Shown here: positions 10,214 to 19,991 of the stretch, one piece after another | How the letters are laid out: the number at the start of each line of letters is the position of its first letter | Numbering within the stretch: position 1 is the first letter of the stretch | NCBI GenBank assembly: GCA_021732565.1 | Contig: JAKFUT010000033.1 | Coordinates: 1-40,040, forward strand | Length of the DNA: 40,040 nt | Direction: 5' to 3' | Source: Candidatus Obscuribacterales bacterium | Lineage (GTDB): Bacteria; Cyanobacteriota; Vampirovibrionia; Obscuribacterales; Obscuribacteraceae | The notes under the pieces: generated by a model | What the model was told of the DNA's origin: nothing | The model's database searches: none | What the model saw: only the letters and a program-made list of their open reading frames with translations | Position numbers and translations under genes: made by a program

Positions 10214-11842
10214 ATGAATGCATCTGTGCGATTTATGTGTTTTAGAAGCGAGCTGCTTTTTTTATTGGTCCTTTCAACTTCTGTGGCATGGTCAGTACCG
10301 TTTTCGGGTGCACTCGCTACACCTGCCACTGCCACTTCCACCTCCACTTCGGTTGAGTCTGAGCCTTCCACTGACCCGGCAAACGACTCTACCTCTAACG
10401 CTTCGTCTTCCCCCTCCCCTTTGGCTCCGTCTGCCGGTGAATCTGAGTTGTCCGATTGCAAGAGCCTGGTCCGAAGCAATTATGTTTTGAGGCACCAGGG
10501 TGATTACCAGGGTGCTGAAAAAGTGTTGAGGAAGGCGTTAGCGATTGCTCGAGAGGATGCTGACAAAATCCTTGTATACAACGCGCTCGGCGGCCTCTAC
10601 ATGCACACGGATGATAGCGTGCAAGCGGAGAAGTACCTCCGGCTGGCCGTGGCACTGGGAGAGAAGGTCATGAAACCGGATTCGTTGGATATTGCGTCTC
10701 TCTTGGACAATCTTTCGGTAGTGTGTTCGTCTGGCAAAAAATTTGAGGAAGCGGAATCGCTGAATACGCGTGCCATCGAAATATACAAGAAGAACAGCGG
10801 ATCTCCCAACGCTGATGTTGATCTAATTACGGTGCTAGGTAATCGTGGTTTCATTCTCTCCAAGCAGAGAAAATTTGCAGAATCGCAGAAGTCCTTTGAG
10901 GAAGCTGTATTGATCTGCAAAGGATCGTCATTTGTGCCACCAAGCTTGTACGCCACCATGATGGATAATCTGGGAAGTGCGTATTACAGTGAAGGTAACC
11001 TGGAGAAGTCAGAATCGTGTAGAGTCGATGCTCTTGCTCTTTTTGAAAGTTCTCTCGGATTGGCTCATCCGGAGACGATTAAGGCAAAGCAGAATCTTGC
11101 CGGTATCTATATTCGGCAGGGCCGATTAGAGGACGCCGCAAATTTGCTGAAGTCTGCAATTAATGGGCTGAAGGGCACTGGATCTGTAAATAACAATCTG
11201 CTCACTGCCTGCATGTTTGACTATCAAGTTGTGCAGGACTTGATTGCGAAAAAGGGCGGAGCCGGGTCCGGAGAGAGTGCGAAATCTGATGCTAAGTCAC
11301 CGCAAACGCCCGATGAGGTTTCGACTTCTGAAGGTTATGTTGCGCTTGAGCGAGGTAATCTTGATGCCGCAAAGAAGGCTTTCGACCGTGCCATTAGTCA
11401 AAATCCATCACAGGCAGGAGCCTACGCTGGCAGAGCTAAGATCTTCGACAAGCGTGGTGATCGTGCCAATCAACTTAAAGATCTAGACTCTGCTATCAAG
11501 AACTACCCCTGCGCTCCCTATTATTTTGCACGCGGCGATTGGTTCTTACGTAAGAGTGATTTCAAGTCCGCGATTAGTGATTTAAAGAAATGCGCTGAGA
11601 TGGATTCGAAGCGGCGATTCAAGGTTGTCAATTTTCTCATTGGCGCTTGCTACGTTGAACTGAATGATGGTGCAGATGCTGTTCCTTATTTGAACAAGTA
11701 TCTTGCGGATGATCGAAATCGGAACGATCCGCAAGGCTATGCTATTCGTGCTGCCGCATACCACTCTGTTGGAAAGGATGAATTAGCCAACGAGGATTTG
11801 AAACGAGCAAAAGAGTTGAAGGGAAAGATCGCACCGCACTAG
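10214..11842 (+). CDS. Secreted tetratricopeptide-repeat protein
   Basis: 542 aa. The N-terminus has a basic stretch and a hydrophobic core (LLFLLVLSTSVAW) that reads as a signal peptide, followed by a Ser/Thr/Pro-rich linker (about 35-75). Two TPR blocks follow. Residues about 90-310 resemble kinesin-light-chain-type TPRs (repeated A-x-x-x-x-x-x-A-L and NLGxxYxxxGxxxxAE patterns). Residues about 370-535 hold shorter TPRs (GNLDAAKKAFDRAISQNP, YAGRAKIFDKRGD). The likely role is protein-protein interaction at or outside the membrane; no catalytic motif is visible. The ATG at 10214 has no strong ribosome binding site, and another ATG at 10235 gives the same signal peptide. No terminator is seen before the next gene, 207 bp downstream. 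Confidence 0.85.
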   Translation: MNASVRFMCFRSELLFLLVLSTSVAWSVPFSGALATPATATSTSTSVESEPSTDPANDSTSNASSSPSPLAPSAGESELSDCKSLVRSNYVLRHQGDYQGAEKVLRKALAIAREDADKILVYNALGGLYMHTDDSVQAEKYLRLAVALGEKVMKPDSLDIASLLDNLSVVCSSGKKFEEAESLNTRAIEIYKKNSGSPNADVDLITVLGNRGFILSKQRKFAESQKSFEEAVLICKGSSFVPPSLYATMMDNLGSAYYSEGNLEKSESCRVDALALFESSLGLAHPETIKAKQNLAGIYIRQGRLEDAANLLKSAINGLKGTGSVNNNLLTACMFDYQVVQDLIAKKGGAGSGESAKSDAKSPQTPDEVSTSEGYVALERGNLDAAKKAFDRAISQNPSQAGAYAGRAKIFDKRGDRANQLKDLDSAIKNYPCAPYYFARGDWFLRKSDFKSAISDLKKCAEMDSKRRFKVVNFLIGACYVELNDGADAVPYLNKYLADDRNRNDPQGYAIRAAAYHSVGKDELANEDLKRAKELKGKIAPH

Positions 11843-12049
11843 AGTCGGCTGCTAAGATACTCATCTCTAAGGTTAAGTGGTTGATATTTCAGTGGTCGTG
11901 GCCGCCAGTACCAACCGGAGATGTGTGTGCAACGGGCAAAAGGGAGTCTCATCGGATGGATTACGTGCAGACTGCCTGACGCCAGTAAAAGGCTATATCT
12001 GTCACCCGTTGTGGAATAATTTCATAAACTTGAACTAGAGGACTCGACC

Positions 12050-14878
12050 ATGGGAAATCTTCGAACTCCAGACTCTCCGTCCGAACAGCAGTCAGGTTCA
12101 GACCAGCTTGAGGAAAGCCAGAACCGGAGCCCCGATGAAGGTCGGATTAGAAGCCTCGCTGTAGATAACCAACAGGGTGCTCGAGACAATTATGTCAGCG
12201 AGATGGAGTACCAGAAAAAGTACCAGCCCGCTACTGCGTTGTCTTTAGGATTTCGTCCGGTTCGAGACGGGGAAAACGTTACTGGTTTTCAAATCATGTT
12301 TGATAAGGGCGACGCTGCAAGTACGGGGCAGCGTTTGCTCGATTCCTCCGCCCGAGTAGCTGGCGGACAAAAGGACAGTAACTTCGGAGAACTGCTCGCA
12401 ACAGAACGGGAGAACGTCTCTAAGCCAGACCCCGTTGCGGCTGATTCTAAAGGTGAGGCACGAACCGATCATTCGTTCTCATTTGCAAAAGGCGTCGCTG
12501 ATAAGGCTGATCTGCAAACTGAGGTAGCTCCCGGGGTTTCACGGAATGCTGAAGACTTCAACAAATACATGGACAGCTTCTACAAGCAGCAAGACCAGAA
12601 ATCGGACTCTCACGTCCGCTTAGACTCACAACATAATGAGGATTCGGCAGAGCTGATTCAAGGCAAACTGCCGGGCGAAAAGGAATTTCGTCCTGCCCCG
12701 TCTGCCAGATCACCGCTTTTGCAAGGGCTTGATCAGGATTCGAGCAAGCGGGCGCAGCGCCCTGCCCCGGCAAATGTGGAGGGGCAATCCGAATCGAAAT
12801 CTCTGTCGGTAGAGGTATCTCAATCGGCACGAGAAGGCGAGTCTTCTGTGCGGCATGACAGTATCTCACGGGCCGAACGGCTTCGCTTAATTCACGAGGA
12901 GTTGAAGAATTCTCCTGATGGATTGGTATTGGGTGGGAAAACAAAAAACGACGAGTTTTTCTCGAAGCCCGAGGAAATAATTGGTCGGGCGTCTCGCGGA
13001 TATGATTCAAGTTTCGCTAGCTTGAATGATCTTCCACACGATTTGAACAGTCTCCACTTGCGGGATGGTGCTGATGATCACCCGATGGTACACACTTTGC
13101 GCGATGAGGATGACACACGATCAGTGCAGCATCAACATGAATCCTTTGCGCTCTCTCAGAAAGGTGGATTTGATCGCAATTTTGATTCAACCGTTGGAGA
13201 ATCTTCGGAAACAGGAATAAGGAAACGCGAAGGCAACGATGGCATACCCGGTATTGAATCGACAAGCTCAAGAGATCTTGCAGGTTCACGTGGCGACCTT
13301 CAACATCTGCTCACTCGGCACCCTGAGTTGCAAGAAATCATTCTGGATCCGGCCAGTCCGGAGAGGCAAGGACAACAAGATTTATCTCGCGAGCTTGAGT
13401 TGATTGCGCGCAATCCCAAGCTTACCGACAGTCAGCTAAAAACCATCAATGAAAGTCTTGAGCAAATTCTTGATGCAAGAAAGAATGATCTGCAATTGTT
13501 GCCTGAGGAAAAAGTGCAAATAGCAGTCGGCCTCATAAATCAATTGTCTGCTCCGGGAGAGACGCGTCAGGGCTGGATTACCGCGAATGAATCCACCCGG
13601 ACTTGCGGGCAAGCCGTGGTTGAAAACGTTGTTAACAGTCGTGCACCGGAGATTTATGCCAAGAGCGTCGCCCTTGCCGCTACCAGGGGCACGCTTGAGA
13701 TTGACGGAAAGGAGCAAAAGGTATTTACAAACAACGAACTCATATCTGGTAATCATGCCGAGAATCGTCCGCTGGTGAGCCAGGTTTTTCAGAACGCTGT
13801 TGCTTCGTGGACAGCCCGGCAGCAAGGTGAAAGATTTGTCGTTGAGGAGGGCCGCGAATTCTCGACAACGAAGTTGGGAGAGCATAAGGTGTGGGGCACC
13901 TCGGCATCGGATGTGCAGTCTGCTCTGCACGGTCTCACCGGGCACCACTTCGCCAGCGAAGTCGATAAATTGCAAACGCCCGAGCAGTTGAAACAAGCCT
14001 TGCTTAAGGCGGGAGATACACACGGATATCCGCTTGCAGTGCTCACCCAAGATAATCATCACTGGGTGGATATTCTAAGAGTTGAAGGCAATGATATTGT
14101 TGTTAACGATCCGCTTCACAAAATACCTGAAAAAGTGAGCGTTGGTGATCTCTATAAGATGCTTGATGATAAAGCTTCGCCTGATTTGAAGCTTTCGGTC
14201 GTGTATGAAGGGACGCAAAAGACTTCCATGCATCACGACGATGATAGAACTGTGCGTGGAGGTGGCAACTATTATTCCTACGGACAACAAACTGATATGT
14301 CTCATGGTTCTACTGGCATGTTAACGGGAGGAACTAATATTGATGTCCACAATTATCAGCAACGACCAGCATCGTATGCTCCGTACCCGAGCTATCCTGC
14401 TTATCCAAAATTCAACGGAGCGGTGAATCAAACCCATGGAACGTATTATCATCCCAGCATGAATGCAAGAGCCGATCGGTTGCACCCGCATCTGCTACAG
14501 GGCGCAGCAGATCATAGCGATCCTTTGAGAGGGAGCAACGAGCATTTTAGACTGAGGGATAGGCTTGTACAGAATCATCCCGATCGGCAATCTCCCGTGC
14601 TTGAACAACCGATGACCGCGCATTACTCATTTCAGCAGGGCCGGAACAGTTTTTCCATGGATCTTAAGCTACCTCCCGGCTCCACCAGGAATGGCCCGAT
14701 CCATACCACTGTGGGCGGCGTTCTCAAAATGAACAACCAGACAATGATCAGCAAAACCGAACTCATCGGTAACGTGGTGACGGATCAATACGGGACGAGA
14801 TACGAAGGAAAGATTATTACTCGCGTCGGGAATAAACCTGCCTTTCACCGTGACTATGAGCGAATTAGATTTCACTAG
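12050..14878 (+). CDS. Large protein with a C39/papain-like cysteine peptidase domain
   Basis: 942 aa, ATG with AGAGGA 7 nt upstream. Residues 1-400 are highly polar (rich in S, Q, D, E, R) and probably disordered, with no signal peptide. A helical stretch (about 415-500) precedes a domain with TCGQAVVENV (Cys519), NHHWVDIL (His671) and VVNDPL (Asp687). The order Cys, His-Trp-Val, Asp-Pro matches the catalytic layout of C39-like peptidases (C-G..., HWVVV, DP). After it comes a Tyr/Pro/His-rich linker (about 745-800) and a C-terminal module (about 860-942) that may be beta-rich. The protease call follows from motif order and spacing; activity and substrate are unknown. It could be an effector or a processing enzyme for a large neighbouring protein. 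No ABC exporter of the C39 type is adjacent. Confidence 0.8.
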   Translation: MGNLRTPDSPSEQQSGSDQLEESQNRSPDEGRIRSLAVDNQQGARDNYVSEMEYQKKYQPATALSLGFRPVRDGENVTGFQIMFDKGDAASTGQRLLDSSARVAGGQKDSNFGELLATERENVSKPDPVAADSKGEARTDHSFSFAKGVADKADLQTEVAPGVSRNAEDFNKYMDSFYKQQDQKSDSHVRLDSQHNEDSAELIQGKLPGEKEFRPAPSARSPLLQGLDQDSSKRAQRPAPANVEGQSESKSLSVEVSQSAREGESSVRHDSISRAERLRLIHEELKNSPDGLVLGGKTKNDEFFSKPEEIIGRASRGYDSSFASLNDLPHDLNSLHLRDGADDHPMVHTLRDEDDTRSVQHQHESFALSQKGGFDRNFDSTVGESSETGIRKREGNDGIPGIESTSSRDLAGSRGDLQHLLTRHPELQEIILDPASPERQGQQDLSRELELIARNPKLTDSQLKTINESLEQILDARKNDLQLLPEEKVQIAVGLINQLSAPGETRQGWITANESTRTCGQAVVENVVNSRAPEIYAKSVALAATRGTLEIDGKEQKVFTNNELISGNHAENRPLVSQVFQNAVASWTARQQGERFVVEEGREFSTTKLGEHKVWGTSASDVQSALHGLTGHHFASEVDKLQTPEQLKQALLKAGDTHGYPLAVLTQDNHHWVDILRVEGNDIVVNDPLHKIPEKVSVGDLYKMLDDKASPDLKLSVVYEGTQKTSMHHDDDRTVRGGGNYYSYGQQTDMSHGSTGMLTGGTNIDVHNYQQRPASYAPYPSYPAYPKFNGAVNQTHGTYYHPSMNARADRLHPHLLQGAADHSDPLRGSNEHFRLRDRLVQNHPDRQSPVLEQPMTAHYSFQQGRNSFSMDLKLPPGSTRNGPIHTTVGGVLKMNNQTMISKTELIGNVVTDQYGTRYEGKIITRVGNKPAFHRDYERIRFH

Positions 14879-15121
14879 GACAGACACATTCCAATAGATA
14901 TTTGCGGATTGATAAACGACATTCTTCAGTCGCAAGTTTGACAGATTTGCGTTTTACGATCAGTCCACTAAAAAGCGACGCCGACAGGCTGGATTCTAAT
15001 ACAACAACAACAACTACTACCTTGATCTACCCGCTTCCAACTGGGAATCGCTCTTGAGGTGGAGCAGCGCGGGATTGATCAACGTCGCTTTTCAGTGGGG
15101 GTTAAAATAAGGAGATACAAC

Positions 15122-16471
15122 ATGTCAGATCGCCGGACTGGAAATCTATTTACTAGTACACGTCAATTGATGGGGAAAGCAGCGAAATTGTCATTGGTAA
15201 TTGCGGCAGTCGGCTGTAATGCTAGTGTCTCACCCGCGCCGGCAGGAGCCGTAACTCCTCAACCGCAATTGCATACTTACTATGTTTCTAAAGCTGCGAT
15301 GCAGTGTCATAATGACGGGTCTTCATGGCAAATGGCCTGGACTGAACTCGACAAAATTGACTGGTCGATTGTTAAACCGGGGGACACCATTAAAATTGAT
15401 GGCGGCGCATATCCCCAAGCCATGTACTATGCCACCACTTTAAAGGTCGGGGCAGATGGTGTGCAGGGTAATGCGATCAAGATATTGTCCGCAACCGAAG
15501 CAGGGCATGACGGATTCGTGCAGATCGAGGGATATCAGCAGCGGCGAACCGGAATAGACGTGGGTGATCACCACGATATCCAGATTCAAGGCGGCAAATG
15601 GAACTCGTTTATCGTTGCCGATTTCAAAGGTGATGGAATCAACACAGGTCGCAACTCAGATCGCATCAAACTGAAAAACCTGACGGTGGTTGCTAACGGT
15701 GACACAAGCGGCGGAGTTGGAATCAGATTGCAGGGCGGAGAGAACACTCTGGAACAGATGATCATCAATGATAACGCGGTAAATGTCGACGTCTATTGTA
15801 CAAAAGGCTACTTCGGTCCCAAGATCAATCGCTGCTACATCTCTAACCAGGCTCTCTGGTCCGGCTTGAACCGGGTCTATAATGCCGACGGTATCCGGAT
15901 CAACGATGTGCCGTCATCGCAGCAGCACCTGTACATAACCAATTCAGTTCTGGGCCCGGGGCTGGCAACAGCCGTTACGTACGGATTGAAGAACTCTATG
16001 CTGCACGTGAACAACAACCTGTTCATTAATCCGAAGACAGCAAATCTTGTTAAGACTCATCGTGCCCTTCCGGACTATTATTACAGCATTCTGGACTTTT
16101 CCAACAACACTTCATTCTTGACCCCGCTCAATGCAGAGGGTGGAGCTCATTCTGCGATTGATTTTGTTCAAGGGCAAGATTTGATCTTCAACAATGTGGC
16201 CTACGGTGGTGCCGTGGCTGTAACCCTGACACCACAGAGTCTAAGCGGGCGGTCTAACGGAAACGTGCAGTATAAGACTTCCGGTAATATTGCGTTTCTG
16301 GCACCAACCAGTGTTGATCCGCAATTTACTTCAAATGTGAGCAGCCTACCCAATTCAGTTTCAGTGATTCAGCAAGCAGCGCTAGATTTCAGCTTGCGTG
16401 GGGGCTCGCCTGCCACCGGGAAAGGTTCGAAAATCACCTCGCGAAACCAATTGTTGTCTACAAACGAATAG
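15122..16471 (+). CDS. Exported right-handed parallel beta-helix protein (polysaccharide-lyase-like)
   Basis: 449 aa. The ATG at 15122 has an excellent AAGGAGA site; an upstream in-frame GTG (15059) has none. The N-terminus has a basic region, then LSLVIAAVGC, which could be a lipoprotein signal with Cys32, or a signal peptidase I site near APAGA. The mature part opens with YYVSK...DGSSWQMAWTELDKI...VKPGDTIKIDGG, typical of beta-helix proteins of the pectate-lyase/parallel-beta-helix superfamily. It continues with repeated short strands such as NTLEQMIINDNAV and MLHVNNNLFINP. The fold is clear; a sugar substrate or catalytic residues cannot be assigned by eye. It is followed directly by a terminator, so it ends a transcript. 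The leader contains a run of ACA trinucleotides around 15000. Confidence 0.85.
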   Translation: MSDRRTGNLFTSTRQLMGKAAKLSLVIAAVGCNASVSPAPAGAVTPQPQLHTYYVSKAAMQCHNDGSSWQMAWTELDKIDWSIVKPGDTIKIDGGAYPQAMYYATTLKVGADGVQGNAIKILSATEAGHDGFVQIEGYQQRRTGIDVGDHHDIQIQGGKWNSFIVADFKGDGINTGRNSDRIKLKNLTVVANGDTSGGVGIRLQGGENTLEQMIINDNAVNVDVYCTKGYFGPKINRCYISNQALWSGLNRVYNADGIRINDVPSSQQHLYITNSVLGPGLATAVTYGLKNSMLHVNNNLFINPKTANLVKTHRALPDYYYSILDFSNNTSFLTPLNAEGGAHSAIDFVQGQDLIFNNVAYGGAVAVTLTPQSLSGRSNGNVQYKTSGNIAFLAPTSVDPQFTSNVSSLPNSVSVIQQAALDFSLRGGSPATGKGSKITSRNQLLSTNE

Positions 16472-16492
16472 CCGATAGCGCATCGGCTTTTT
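16471..16492 (+). terminator. Rho-independent terminator after the beta-helix gene
   Basis: A GCCGAT/ATCGGC stem with a 5-nt loop is followed at once by TTTTT. The stem begins at the last base of the stop codon. Confidence 0.85.
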
Positions 16493-17008
16493 GGTTAACG
16501 GTTTTCGAGTCCAGCGATACGGTTGCGCCCTTGCTCCGCTTAATTACGTGTATCCGGCTTCTGTCGGGCGTTGATGAGTGCTTGCGAGGGCTCGATCCGT
16601 TTACTCTTCGCAGAATATTCGGTCTGTCACAGAATCACGGCCTCGGTGATCTTCAACTTCCATGAACCTTCCTATAGTCACTGGTTCGACGTTATGAGTT
16701 TTTTATGCATTCGTTGCAAGAGTAGTTATACAGTTATGGAATGGAATCTTACGAACCCTTCCCCGTCAGACGAGGATTCCTTGCATCTGCTATTACGAAA
16801 TATGTTTTGTTTACCACTGCGGATTCTTCGAATCGTTGATTAGCGCTTTTGCCAGATCTTCCGATGATGCGTTTTTTCGGTATTTTTCGATGGCTGTGCC
16901 CAAAATCAGTTCCGGACTAATTTTGGTAAGTAATCTGTAGAAGAGCAAAAGCACAGCTCAACGAACTCGCGGCGCTCTAATTTTACGCGAGTATCAAGGG
17001 GAACCATC
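16493..17008. other. Intergenic region with no supported gene
   Basis: 516 bp between the beta-helix terminator and the next start. A 90-codon open frame (16571-16843) lacks a ribosome binding site and has no recognisable protein character. The region probably holds the promoter of the 17009 gene, but I see no clear -35/-10 pair. Confidence 0.45.
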
Positions 17009-18553
17009 GTGAGTAATACCATAGAAGATCGTGAAGTTCGGCAATTTTCACAAAATGGTGAAAAGTCAACCGCTGCTGTTTCTGATTCAGTTCATAGTCA
17101 AATTGTTGAAGGTCAAGCCGATCTGAATAAGTCAATGAATGACCATCACGAAGCGCGCAAGCAAGGGATGCGAGATAAAATCACAAAAGAAGTTTTTGGG
17201 ACTAAGCCCGAGTTCTTCGACAGCTCAAAGTTCGATGATAAGGTTCAATTCGCGGTAGCACGTGGCTCGGAGGTTGGAACTGTTCAGTTCGTGAGCGATT
17301 ACAAAAGTGCCAACCGAGACGCAAGTGACAAGACCACATTCACCGACTTGTGCAAGGATCCCAAAAAACGGGGCTACGAGATTGCACGGGATGAAGAAGG
17401 TTATGTAACTAACATCAAAGGCAGCCAAGGGTGGAACGCGCGCTACTCGTACGATCTGGAGAGCCATGAACTGGTCGGCATCACATATAGTACCGGACGA
17501 AAAATCACAAAGGATAAAATCGGCGCCGGCTGGACCGACACAAATCCGGCCGGGGAACAGCATGACTTCCATGGAGATATTCGGATTGCACCAAACGGTG
17601 ATGAAGTCAGGACGTCATTTGGTGGGCAGCGGGTAACCTACCATCCCGATCGCTCGATTGACCAAGCTTTTTCGGACAAAACAGCTTTGCATCGCGATTC
17701 ATATTTTCGAATCACAGCCATTAATCGTGGCAGTGGCAAAGTCGACAGGGTTTCGTATGACGACAAAGGAAATCCGATTGGCATCGATTCAACGTCGGAT
17801 GACTCAAAGTGGCGCAAAGAACCTTCAGGTTGGAATCAGTACGACAACAAAGGGAAAGTAATCGGACACGCTAACACAATCGACTTCAATAACGACGGCA
17901 GCATCGTAAGGCAATCATGTAATGGCCAGGTAGCCCGTCAGGAACGAGATGGCAGCACAACGATCGGTACTGTGGGCGTACTTAGCGAGGACGGTCGTAT
18001 CAAAGAAATCACTTACCCCGACGGAAAAAAGATCATGTGCGGTTACAACGAAAAGGGAGAACTCAATTCCATTGTTGGCCAAGGCAAAGAGATCACCAAT
18101 ACTGCGGGCAAATGGGATTCTTTCGATGAAAAGACAAATACATATAATGAAGTTAAGGCTGTAACGTTAACTCCCAGCGGTTATTTGATCATAGATGGTC
18201 AGGAGTCCACTCGTTATCAGCGAACTGATGGAACCGTGCATGTGATCATGAACGACAAGACCGAGGTGATGCTCGATACCGAGGGTAGAGTGACGGAGTA
18301 CAAGCATGCAAATGGTGAGGCGGGGTCCATTATGTATGATAAACAAGGCCTGATCGCCACGCTGCGGACAAAGGATTTCGAAATACGCAAAGAAGAATAT
18401 GGCTACACAACTTATCGTGATGGCAAGAAAGTTGGTCACTGGGATGGTTCTCTCAACGTCGACAAATACGGAAGCGTCTATGGTTTTAGTTTCGATGGAA
18501 AGGGGTTTGTAAGAAAAGCTGACGGCCGCTTACTGCAGCTGCCACGCAGATAG
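17009..18553 (+). CDS. RHS/YD-repeat-like beta-rich protein
   Basis: 514 aa, GTG start with AAGGGG 8 nt upstream. Residues 1-100 are polar and helical. From about 115 onward the chain is built of short repeating beta units, with patterns such as YDxxGxxxG, DGSTTIG, EDGRIKEITYPDGKK and GYNEKGELNSIVG. They resemble YD/RHS-type or wrapping beta repeats (N/D-G turns every 18-25 residues). There is no signal peptide, membrane segment or C-terminal toxin tip that I can recognise. RHS-like repeats usually form shells or surface-exposed filaments; the role here is unknown. It sits convergent with a truncated response regulator 42 bp downstream. Confidence 0.8.
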   Translation: MSNTIEDREVRQFSQNGEKSTAAVSDSVHSQIVEGQADLNKSMNDHHEARKQGMRDKITKEVFGTKPEFFDSSKFDDKVQFAVARGSEVGTVQFVSDYKSANRDASDKTTFTDLCKDPKKRGYEIARDEEGYVTNIKGSQGWNARYSYDLESHELVGITYSTGRKITKDKIGAGWTDTNPAGEQHDFHGDIRIAPNGDEVRTSFGGQRVTYHPDRSIDQAFSDKTALHRDSYFRITAINRGSGKVDRVSYDDKGNPIGIDSTSDDSKWRKEPSGWNQYDNKGKVIGHANTIDFNNDGSIVRQSCNGQVARQERDGSTTIGTVGVLSEDGRIKEITYPDGKKIMCGYNEKGELNSIVGQGKEITNTAGKWDSFDEKTNTYNEVKAVTLTPSGYLIIDGQESTRYQRTDGTVHVIMNDKTEVMLDTEGRVTEYKHANGEAGSIMYDKQGLIATLRTKDFEIRKEEYGYTTYRDGKKVGHWDGSLNVDKYGSVYGFSFDGKGFVRKADGRLLQLPRR

Positions 18554-18595
18554 CCCGCCTGAGCGTTTCGATGTCCGTGCAGCCAGGCATAACCG

Positions 18596-18787
18596 TCAAG
18601 GACTAAAGCAGTCGATGTTCGGCATCTCCCAGTCAAGCACAATTATATCGTAGCTAAAATTGAGAGCACGATACATGCCGTCTTCACCGTCGGTACAGGC
18701 TTCTACCACATGCATCTCTTGACCAAGCCACTGCGATACCTGTAGACAGGTTTGTTTATCGTCGTCGACAAGAAGAATCTTCGGCAT
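18596..18787 (-). pseudogene. Truncated response-regulator receiver domain
   Basis: 63 codons starting at ATG 18787, with AGGA 8 nt upstream. The sequence begins like a complete receiver domain: KILLVDDDK (acidic pocket Asp8-Asp10) through IIVLDWEMP with phospho-acceptor Asp52. It stops seven residues after Pro56, so the second half of the domain (the Thr/Ser and Lys switch residues) and any output domain are missing. A full receiver is about 120 aa. Downstream bases in any frame do not restore a receiver tail. It resembles the intact regulator at 38378 (same DDDK and VLDWE layout, Asp52 in both). I call it a decayed or rearranged copy; a functional half-receiver is unlikely but not excluded, because the start signals are intact. 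Confidence 0.7.
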
Positions 18788-19031
18788 TGTTCAAATCCTG
18801 ATGGACGTCTAGCCACAACATTAATTCCTGAGTGGATTATGCCCTCATTTTTTGGACTCGCATCGTGACCGGCAAATCTTGCTTTATATTCCCGATACGC
18901 ACCGAACCTTTATAAGGAGTGGCGATTTACCGACCGAACCTTGAATGCTGTGATTGTAAATGGAGCGGCCAATGTCACCGAAAACCGATTTGCAAAACGA
19001 TTGGTTCCATAAGCTGCTCGATGCAATATTC

Positions 19032-19805
19032 CTAGAGCACACCGGGATAACGGCGAAAAAGATCTAGAAGCAGGACGATCGCGGCCATGTCTGTAAGTAG
19101 TCCATGAGCCATTGATATTGTCACAATCGAACCGGATCTGCGATACAAAACGGCCAGGAATGCACCGTACACTGCCAGCATCAATGTTCCTACTTCAGCC
19201 CAACCCGGAAAGAGGACAAGTCGAAATATTGTGTAGTGAAACGCCGCGTACGCCAGTGACGACCAGACGAGGCCGAAGTGTTTAAAAGGCGTTTTCAATT
19301 TGTCTAACTCATTGAGCACGACACCTCGCCAGAATAGCTCCTCTACCAGTGGATTCACCACAATGGCGTAAATACTTAGCGGCCAGAAGATGCTCTTGCT
19401 GAAACCGACGTCTTTGAGCAGAGTCAGCACGCTGTCATTCGATAACATTCTGTTGCCGAGAAACTCGTACGTAAATAAGGCGATACCACTAAAGACAACG
19501 GAGGAGACGAGAAGTGCGGCGCACATTTTCTTTGTCGGTCTGCGAAACGTTGGAAGCCACAGACTCTTGCCCCACAGAATGGCAGGCAAAAGGCAAATTG
19601 CGTGGTAAAGGAAGAATGACCAGGCGGCACTCTTTAACTGACACATCCCCATCCAGATTGCCAGACATGGAAGCAATGTCCACAGCAGAATTCCAATAAG
19701 CCTCACAGGGTTGTTCGGACCTTTGCTTAAAGAAGCAGATTCGAGGGTGTCTTGAGATTCATTGCGGGTGGATTGAGGTTCGTTGCGATGCTCCGTTGTG
19801 TTCAT
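19032..19805 (-). CDS. CPBP-family intramembrane metalloprotease (CAAX protease/Abi)
   Basis: 257 aa with about seven hydrophobic segments. The family's first motif is clear: EELFWRGV (EExxxR). The second, with its membrane-embedded His, is LAYAAFHYTIF (FxxxH-type), and a third conserved His lies near SMAHGLLTD. These residues form the active site in CPBP glutamic/metallo-type membrane proteases. The substrate is unknown; bacterial members act in peptide maturation, immunity to self-made peptides, or signalling. The first about 30 residues are polar and cytoplasmic. GGAGG lies 15 nt before the ATG, further than usual, but no closer in-frame start keeps the first membrane segment. The gene stands between the receiver fragment and the ferredoxin, all on the minus strand with gaps of about 190-240 bp, so it is probably transcribed alone. 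Confidence 0.85.
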   Translation of the reverse strand: MNTTEHRNEPQSTRNESQDTLESASLSKGPNNPVRLIGILLWTLLPCLAIWMGMCQLKSAAWSFFLYHAICLLPAILWGKSLWLPTFRRPTKKMCAALLVSSVVFSGIALFTYEFLGNRMLSNDSVLTLLKDVGFSKSIFWPLSIYAIVVNPLVEELFWRGVVLNELDKLKTPFKHFGLVWSSLAYAAFHYTIFRLVLFPGWAEVGTLMLAVYGAFLAVLYRRSGSIVTISMAHGLLTDMAAIVLLLDLFRRYPGVL

Positions 19806-19991
19806 GCTTTCAGTTGCGAACCTCCAATTGGTGCAAATATCGTGGCATGATTTGAGTTTTAAGTCTTGATTCGGCCGAAAATTTGCAAGTCAAACCGTAA
19901 CTCTGTACGTATTATGTTGATCGCCAAGCGGATGTGATTATCGGCAAAGGGCGTCGCAAACCGACATTCTAACCGGAGTCCTCTTCCAGGG

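Noticed and set aside
15000-15020. ACA trinucleotide run in the leader of the beta-helix gene
   Set aside because: Five short units only; could be a slippage site but nothing supports phase variation, since it is outside the coding frame and not at promoter spacing.
16571-16843. 90-codon plus-strand frame between the beta-helix and YD-repeat genes
   Set aside because: Composition unlike the neighbouring proteins and no start signals.
18972-19067. 31-codon plus-strand frame with GGAGCGG before its ATG
   Set aside because: Too short, overlaps the end of the CPBP protease gene, and has no recognisable feature.
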